A DNA stretch of 37,320 bases from CAZOVB01 sp964583095 (GTDB taxonomy: Bacteria > Planctomycetota > Phycisphaerae > SM23-33), in contig CAZOVB010000042.1 of assembly GCA_964583095.1 (NCBI GenBank), forward strand, positions 1 to 37,320, in the 5' to 3' direction. The notes beneath the pieces are model-generated. The model was not told the origin of the DNA and made no database searches. It saw only the letters and a program-made list of their open reading frames with translations. The position numbers were made by a program, and so were the translations under genes. Below, piece after piece: positions 32,970 through 37,320 of this stretch. The stretch's first letter is position 1. Each line of letters starts with the position of its first letter.

Positions 32970-33045
32970 TTCCGGATACGATGTCTTGTCAAGATTCTCA
33001 AAGCAATCATCCAATAACATTATTGTTGCAGTTTCCGGATTGCAT
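32970..33045. promoter_or_regulatory. Candidate upstream activator sites (paired direct repeat)
   Basis: TTCCGGATACGAT (32970-32982) and TTCCGGATTGCAT (33033-33045) match at 10 of 13 positions and are 63 bp apart, six helical turns. They lie 35-115 bp upstream of the -24 element, where enhancer sites of sigma-54 activators normally sit. The palindrome TCTTGTCAAGA (32984-32994) lies between them. The canonical NifA site TGT-N10-ACA is not seen. Confidence 0.35.
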
Positions 33046-33051
33046 TACACT
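33023..33051 (+). promoter_or_regulatory. Candidate sigma-70 promoter of the activator gene
   Basis: TTGTTG (33023-33028), a 17-bp spacer and TACACT (33046-33051); each hexamer matches consensus at 4 of 6 positions. The expected start near 33058 leaves a leader of about 55 nt. It overlaps one of the candidate activator repeats, so autoregulation is possible. Confidence 0.35.
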
Positions 33052-33112
33052 AATGTCGGCCAGGAACACCCGGCCGGTCCCGGGGTCCCGAAATGGAAAA
33101 AGGAATTGGAAA

Positions 33113-34693
33113 ATGCCCGAAAATCCCATCCCAACCCGCGAAAAATCCATTCTCAGCCAGGACGAATACATCAGCAGGGAACTCGAGGCGATGTTCAAAA
33201 TCAGCCAGATCCTTGCAAACGGGGCCCGGCAGAGGCAGACCCTGGCCGAGGTCCTGGATGTGCTCGACCAGGAACTCCAGATGGAGCGGGGGATGATCAC
33301 CCTGCTCTCCCCGGCTCGCGAGCAACTGCTCGTGGAGGTCGCCCATAATATCAGTACTTCCCAGATGCGATCCGTCCGGTACAAGCCCGGAGAGGGCATC
33401 GTCGGCCGCGTGGCAAAAACCGGAGAACCGGCCGTGATCCCAAAGGTCTCCCAGGAGCCGGCCTTTCTCGACAGGCTTCACAAGCGAAAGAAAATCACCG
33501 ACAGCGAGATCAGCTTCATCTGCGTGCCCATCGCCATCGGGCAGGAGGTGATGGGAACCCTCTCTGCCGACAAGGTCTTCACCGAGTCTTCCACCCTCCA
33601 GGCCGACGTCCGCGTGCTGAGCATCGTAGCCAGCATGATCGCCCATGACGTCCGCTCCCGACGGGCCTCGGCCGCACAGCAGGCCAAGCTCGAAGAGGAA
33701 AACACTCGCCTGCGCACGGAACTGGCCGACCGGTTCCGGCCCGAAAATATCATCGGTAACTCCTCGGCCATGAGGGACGTATACCAGGCCATTCACCAGG
33801 TCGCACACTCCGATACCACCGTCCTCATCCGCGGCGAAAGCGGCACGGGCAAGGAGCTCGTCGCGCACGCCATCCACTACTCCAGCCCCAGATCCGGCGG
33901 AAACTTCGTCAAGGTCAACTGCGCCGCCCTGAGCGAAACCTTGCTGGAAAGCGAACTGTTCGGCCACGAAAAGGGCGCTTTCACCGGGGCCACACAGGCC
34001 CGCAAGGGCCGAATCCAAGAAGCCGATGGTGGCACGCTCTTCCTGGACGAAATCGGCGACTTCTCGCCCATGACACAGGTCAAGCTCCTGCGCGTCCTGC
34101 AGGAAAAGGAATTCGAACCGGTCGGATCCAACCTGACACGAAAGGTCAACGTGCGGATCATCGCTGCCACCAACTCCAACCTCGAACAGGCCGTCGAGAA
34201 CAACCAGTTCCGACAGGACCTCTACTATCGTGTCAACGTCTTCCCGATCCACCTGCCCCCACTGCGCGAACGAAAGGACGACATCCTCCTGCTGGCAGAC
34301 CACTTCACGGAGAAGTACTCCCAGAGGATGAGCAAAGACGTCCGGCGAATCACTACACCCGCCATCAACATGATGATGGCCTACCACTGGCCCGGAAATG
34401 TCCGCGAACTGGAGAACTGCATCGAACGCGCCGTCCTGCTCAGCACTGACGGCGTCATCCATGGCCACCTCCTGCCACCCACGCTCCAGACCTCGGACGG
34501 CAGCGACACCGTCGGCGAAGGAACCCTCCAGCAGCGGGTGGCCCTGTTCGAAACAGACATCATCATCGATGCCCTCAAGCGAACAGCGGGCAACATGGCC
34601 GCAGCCGCTCGCGAACTGGGAACCACCCCCAGAATCGTCCGATACAAGGTCCAGAATCTCGGCATCGATTGCGACGTCTACTCCAGAAAATAG
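33113..34693 (+). CDS. Sigma-54-dependent activator, NifA-type domain order (GAF-AAA+-Fis HTH)
   Basis: This 526-residue enhancer-binding protein has a GAF sensor (about 20-175; LDQELQMERGMITLLSP, GEGIVGRVAKTGEPAVI) and a coiled linker (AKLEEENTRLRTELADRF). The AAA+ domain (about 205-435) has Walker A GESGTGKE, the sigma-54 contact loop GAFTGA (about 288-293), Walker B GGTLFLDEIGD and YRVNVFPIHLPPLRERKDD. A Fis-type helix-turn-helix ends the protein (TAGNMAAAARELGTTPRIVRYKVQ). The domain order is that of NifA, but no nif gene is present, and the same order occurs in other activators, so I leave the symbol empty. I chose the ATG at 33113 because AAAGGAA lies about 9 bp upstream. Its probable target is the divergent porin-like gene. 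Confidence 0.92.
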   Translation: MPENPIPTREKSILSQDEYISRELEAMFKISQILANGARQRQTLAEVLDVLDQELQMERGMITLLSPAREQLLVEVAHNISTSQMRSVRYKPGEGIVGRVAKTGEPAVIPKVSQEPAFLDRLHKRKKITDSEISFICVPIAIGQEVMGTLSADKVFTESSTLQADVRVLSIVASMIAHDVRSRRASAAQQAKLEEENTRLRTELADRFRPENIIGNSSAMRDVYQAIHQVAHSDTTVLIRGESGTGKELVAHAIHYSSPRSGGNFVKVNCAALSETLLESELFGHEKGAFTGATQARKGRIQEADGGTLFLDEIGDFSPMTQVKLLRVLQEKEFEPVGSNLTRKVNVRIIAATNSNLEQAVENNQFRQDLYYRVNVFPIHLPPLRERKDDILLLADHFTEKYSQRMSKDVRRITTPAINMMMAYHWPGNVRELENCIERAVLLSTDGVIHGHLLPPTLQTSDGSDTVGEGTLQQRVALFETDIIIDALKRTAGNMAAAARELGTTPRIVRYKVQNLGIDCDVYSRK

Positions 34694-34736
34694 CCTGGCC
34701 CTGCCAGCCGTCCCGGGAGAATCTTTCCTGGGGCGA

Positions 34737-35108
34737 TTACCCGAACGCTCGGCTCAGCACCGCCTTCAAGTCCTCCAGCCGAAACGGCTTCTGGATGTAT
34801 GCCGTGGGCTTCTGGTCCGAAAAACGATCCGAAATCTGATCAGCCCCGTAGCCGCTGGAGATCACCACAGGAACATCCGGGCGAATCCGACGAAGCGCCA
34901 CCAGCGTCTCGATACCGTCCATCTCCGGCATGCTCAAGTCCAGAATCACACCGGAAACCGAATCAGCCTGCTCGGAAAATACCTCCACCGCCTCCCTGCC
35001 GCTGCAGGCCGGGAGCGAAACGTATCCCAGGGCTTTGAGCATTCGACTCCCCACCGTCACCACAGAGGCCTCGTCGTCGACCAGCAGAATCATCTTCCCG
35101 TTGCCCAT
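34737..35108 (-). CDS. Single-domain response regulator (CheY-like receiver)
   Basis: This 123-residue receiver domain alone shows ILLVDDEASVV (acidic pocket), phosphoacceptor Asp in VILDLSMPEMDGIE (about residue 55), the switch Ser in VVISSGYG, and Lys in AYIQKPFRLEDL. All key residues are present. I chose the ATG at 35106-35108 because AGGAG lies about 7 bp upstream; the long open frame before it is low-complexity. It is convergent with the sigma-54 activator (43-bp gap) and follows the GGDEF/HD gene on the same strand after 180 bp. No kinase is in the window; receivers ending in this way are often fused to or paired with hybrid kinases. Confidence 0.88.
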   Translation of the reverse strand: MGNGKMILLVDDEASVVTVGSRMLKALGYVSLPACSGREAVEVFSEQADSVSGVILDLSMPEMDGIETLVALRRIRPDVPVVISSGYGADQISDRFSDQKPTAYIQKPFRLEDLKAVLSRAFG

Positions 35109-35287
35109 CTGGTACTCCTGTAGAAATGGCCTCGCACCCTCAGCCGGCGATTCCGTCGACACGATGCCGTGCCTGCCAAAGACGAAAACCCTCAGACCTT
35201 GACCGTGCGCAACTACAGAAACTAACAGTGCGTGCAGAGAATTGCAACCCCACGAGCCGGCGAATTTCCTCTCCGGCAAAATGCCCC

Positions 35288-36871
35288 TCAGGCCGCCAAC
35301 TCCCCAAAGCCCAAAGCCGCATCCACCGCCTGGACCACCCGCGGATGAAACTGCGCCCCGCTGCAACGACGAAGCTCCTCCACCGCCTCGACGCTGGTCC
35401 GATTCGGCGCATAAGGCCGGCCCGCCCTCATGGCCGCAAGAGCATCCGCCACCGCCAGAATCCCTGACTCCAGCGGAGCGACCTTGCCCCGCATCGGCCC
35501 GTCATGGTGCGTCCGAACCAGGTACACCCCCATCGGGCACAGGCCCAGAGACTCGGCCAACTCCGCCCCCAACGCCGCGTGCCGACGCATGACACGCCAC
35601 TGCCCCGCCTTGAGCTCCCCGGCCTGGGACAGCATCGCCTCGGGAATAAAACTCTTGCCCAGATCATGACATAACGCTGCCCGGCGAAGCGATTCCCGAC
35701 GACCCGACTCCAGCCGAAGCGACTCAGACAACCACAGGCAGATCCCCTCCACACGACGGGCATGCTCCACCACGTGCTGCCACTGAACAGGCCCCATCTG
35801 ATCCCGGCTCAGGTGCAAAAGCCGCCACAGCCGAGCGTCGAAACTCCCCAGACCAAGCTTCATCACCCCCGCCAGACGCTTGTCCATCGACACCATCTCC
35901 CCGGTGCAGACGCGGTTGCGACCTTTCCGCTTGGCCAGCAGCATCGCCTGGTCGGCCAGGTCGATCTGCTCATGCGACATCTCCCGCGTGGCGAAACTCG
36001 TAACCCCCGCGCTGATCGTAACCTGAATCTCCCTGCCGCAACTGTCAAACCGCAGCGAAGAAACAGCGTTGCACAGGTCCTGGGCCCAGTTCCACACTCC
36101 CGTAAGGTCCGCAGAAGCCTTGAGAACCACGAACTCCTCACCTCCCCAGCGAATCGCGGCATCCCCCCCGCGAACCTGCTCGGAAATCAGCCCCGAGACC
36201 CCCTTGAGTATCCGATCGCCTACCGAATGCCCATATGTATCATTGATCCGCTTGAACCGGTCAATGTCCAGAAATACGCACCCCATCCGGCGACGACGGT
36301 CCTTCTGATACGCGTTGCTCCGAAGCCGACGCTCCAGGTACCGACGGTTGTAGAGCCCGCTGAGCTGATCCCGCTCAGCCATGTTCAGAAGCTCGCTCTG
36401 GCGACGCTCGAACCCCCGGCCCGGGCTGTCTGCGCCCTGCCCAGCCCCCATCGCCCGCTGAACCGAACTCCAAAGCCTGTCGCCGAACAACGCGTCGGTC
36501 CGCAGCAGAAAATCCGCTACCCCGCTGCGGAAACACTCTACCGCCACCTTCTGGTCCGAACTGCCCGAAAGCGCCACCACAGGAACCCGACCCAGAACCT
36601 CCGAAATCTGCGTCATCAGCTCCGGAAGAGATGCATCGGGCAGCTCCGCCTGGCAAACCACGCAGTCCACACGCTCCTGGCCAAGCAGGCCCACAAGCTC
36701 CGTACCCGAAGAAACCTGCCGAACCCAAAGCCCCCCCTCGCTGCGCAGCAACGCACGCTCGAGCACCTTGCCCTGTGCCGCGTCTCCCTCGGCAATCACA
36801 ATCCTGGCTGCGGACGGCTTCAAATGACTCGCACTCCAGCAGAATCCAACTGGACAACCCCGTACTCCCAT
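35288..36871 (-). CDS. Degenerate receiver - GGDEF - HD (HD-GYP-like) signalling protein
   Basis: From the ATG at 36871 this is 527 residues. The N-terminal receiver-like domain (about 20-140) reads DCVVCQAELPD where the phosphoacceptor Asp should be (Gln instead), so it is probably not phosphorylated. The GGDEF domain (about 170-335) is complete: LYNRRYLERRL, FLDIDRFKRINDTYGHSVGD, and GGEEF with an RGGD inhibitory I-site five residues before it, so c-di-GMP synthesis is likely. A C-terminal HD domain follows (about 365-520; CHDLGKSFIPEAML, RTHHDG, ADALAAMRAGRPYAP), close to HD-GYP phosphodiesterases but without an obvious GYP motif. The start is uncertain: a TTG at 36823 with GGAG upstream is an alternative, and the frame is open to 36955. 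Confidence 0.85.
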   Translation of the reverse strand: MGVRGCPVGFCWSASHLKPSAARIVIAEGDAAQGKVLERALLRSEGGLWVRQVSSGTELVGLLGQERVDCVVCQAELPDASLPELMTQISEVLGRVPVVALSGSSDQKVAVECFRSGVADFLLRTDALFGDRLWSSVQRAMGAGQGADSPGRGFERRQSELLNMAERDQLSGLYNRRYLERRLRSNAYQKDRRRRMGCVFLDIDRFKRINDTYGHSVGDRILKGVSGLISEQVRGGDAAIRWGGEEFVVLKASADLTGVWNWAQDLCNAVSSLRFDSCGREIQVTISAGVTSFATREMSHEQIDLADQAMLLAKRKGRNRVCTGEMVSMDKRLAGVMKLGLGSFDARLWRLLHLSRDQMGPVQWQHVVEHARRVEGICLWLSESLRLESGRRESLRRAALCHDLGKSFIPEAMLSQAGELKAGQWRVMRRHAALGAELAESLGLCPMGVYLVRTHHDGPMRGKVAPLESGILAVADALAAMRAGRPYAPNRTSVEAVEELRRCSGAQFHPRVVQAVDAALGFGELAA

Positions 36872-37320
36872 TCTCGTAAAAATCCCCGCAGACTGTAGAA
36901 CTCTCCCGCCGCCTTGCCAACGATCTCCCGCCTGACCCGCCGCCACCTCAACCACGCTTTAACCATTCGCGCAAAACCTCAATACGCCAGACCCGAAAAA
37001 TCCTTGGCTGACGGAAAAACGCCCTCCCCAGCTACCGGACCCGAACAATCCAACCCCATCAACCCATGGATCACTATTCCTACAAGACTTGTATTTATAA
37101 TACCTTACACTTGCTTTACCTCTCCTTTTCGCTCTCGCTTTTCATCCGCAATTAACCCGCAATTGACTTCAAAATCCCGCAAGGAGAGCGCAATACGCTT
37201 CAAGAACCCACCCCCGCAGGCGCCCCAAACTTCAACCAACTTCAAAAACTTCAACTCGCCCATCCGGCCCCGATTCTTGGACCATTTGCGCAGTATCGAG
37301 CGAGCGAAGCGAGTCGAGAT
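36872..37320. other. Gene-free end region with phased short repeats
   Basis: I see no gene on either strand. The region is more A/T-rich near 37080-37200. CCGCAA occurs three times (37146, 37157, 37177), about 11 and 20 bp apart, and CTTCAA recurs between 37167 and 37255, including three closely spaced copies at 37227-37258. A TATAAT lies at 37096-37101 on the plus strand without a good -35. The last 27 bases are a simple GAGCGA-type repeat cut by the window end. Confidence 0.5.

Larger units (their letters stand above)
32518..33112. other. Divergent control region between the porin-like and sigma-54 activator genes
   Basis: This 595-bp stretch is more A/T-rich than its neighbours and I see no gene in it. 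It holds a sigma-54 promoter pointing left, candidate activator repeats and a sigma-70 promoter pointing right (listed separately). A short palindrome GTGGC-ACCGC-GCCAC lies at 32598-32612, inside the long porin leader (about 390 nt), and TCTTGTCAAGA at 32984-32994 is an 11-bp palindrome. The long leader could hold regulatory RNA, but I recognise no known class. Confidence 0.6.

Noticed and set aside
32940..33112. NifA upstream activator site TGT-N10-ACA
   Set aside because: The closest match (33054-33068) has a 9-bp spacer; with no nif gene present I did not call the regulator NifA.
33050..34468. 472-codon minus-strand frame opposite the sigma-54 activator
   Set aside because: The plus frame has GAF, AAA+ with GAFTGA and a helix-turn-helix; the minus frame is an acidic, Gly-rich shadow.
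34711..34733. CCCGGGAGAA/TTTCCTGGG hairpin between the convergent activator and receiver genes
   Set aside because: It contains two G-T pairs and has no T-run on either strand; possible but unsupported as a terminator.
37294..37320. GAGCGA-type simple repeat at the window end
   Set aside because: It is too short and is cut by the window edge; it may be low-complexity or an assembly-edge artefact.

Overview
The window is a GC-rich (about 60-65%) bacterial chromosome segment with dense genes on both strands, two tRNA genes, and no phage, plasmid or CRISPR signature. The gene content fits a planctomycete, most likely an anaerobic Phycisphaerae relative. The signs are a very large secreted beta-helix/LamG protein, a glycyl-radical enzyme locus, a RamA-type corrinoid activator, a cytoplasmic GH3 glycosidase, Gfo/Idh/MocA and enolase-superfamily sugar enzymes, and a sigma-54 activator. 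The taxonomic call is inference from content, not from a marker gene.

Layout. 1-426: gene-free and rich in short repeats. 427-2849 (-): a glycyl-radical activase behind a broken glycyl-radical enzyme that contains an insertion-sequence scar. 3017-7823 (+): a promoter, then RpiR regulator, cyclase-family hydrolase, TPP-dependent E1 alpha and beta, HAD phosphatase, a stand-alone lipoyl/E3-binding protein without an acyltransferase domain, and a strong terminator. 7842-13577 (-): 1233-residue beta-helix/LamG protein behind a triple-repeat operator, a J-domain membrane protein and a CNNM/CorC-type transporter. 13861-16066 (+): enolase-superfamily dehydratase and a Spy-like secreted protein. 16186-17072 (-): ArsR regulator, a 45-residue membrane peptide, tRNA-Met(CAU). 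17216-18172 (+): holA. 18193-21769 (-): thiS-thiG-membrane protein-DinG-like helicase. 21803-23917 (-): GH3. 24095-29586 (+): aldo/keto reductase, Gfo/Idh/MocA, degenerate HAD protein, SpoIIE-type phosphatase, RamA-like activator. 29622-31210 (-): homocysteine methyltransferase domain, AhpD-like protein, tRNA-Arg(ACG). 31348-36871: a porin-like protein and a divergent sigma-54 activator that share a 595-bp control region, then a receiver protein and a GGDEF/HD protein.

How the genes may work together. (1) The RpiR-E1-lipoyl operon looks like a carbon-source-induced 2-oxoacid decarboxylating system whose acyltransferase core and E3 must come from elsewhere, or whose chemistry differs. (2) The porin gene has a consensus -24/-12 sigma-54 promoter and sits back to back with a sigma-54 activator gene, so a dedicated regulator-target pair is likely. 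(3) The RamA-like protein and the single-domain homocysteine methyltransferase could both belong to a split corrinoid methionine synthase. (4) The beta-helix protein, GH3, enolase-superfamily, aldo/keto and Gfo/Idh enzymes point to polysaccharide and sugar catabolism.
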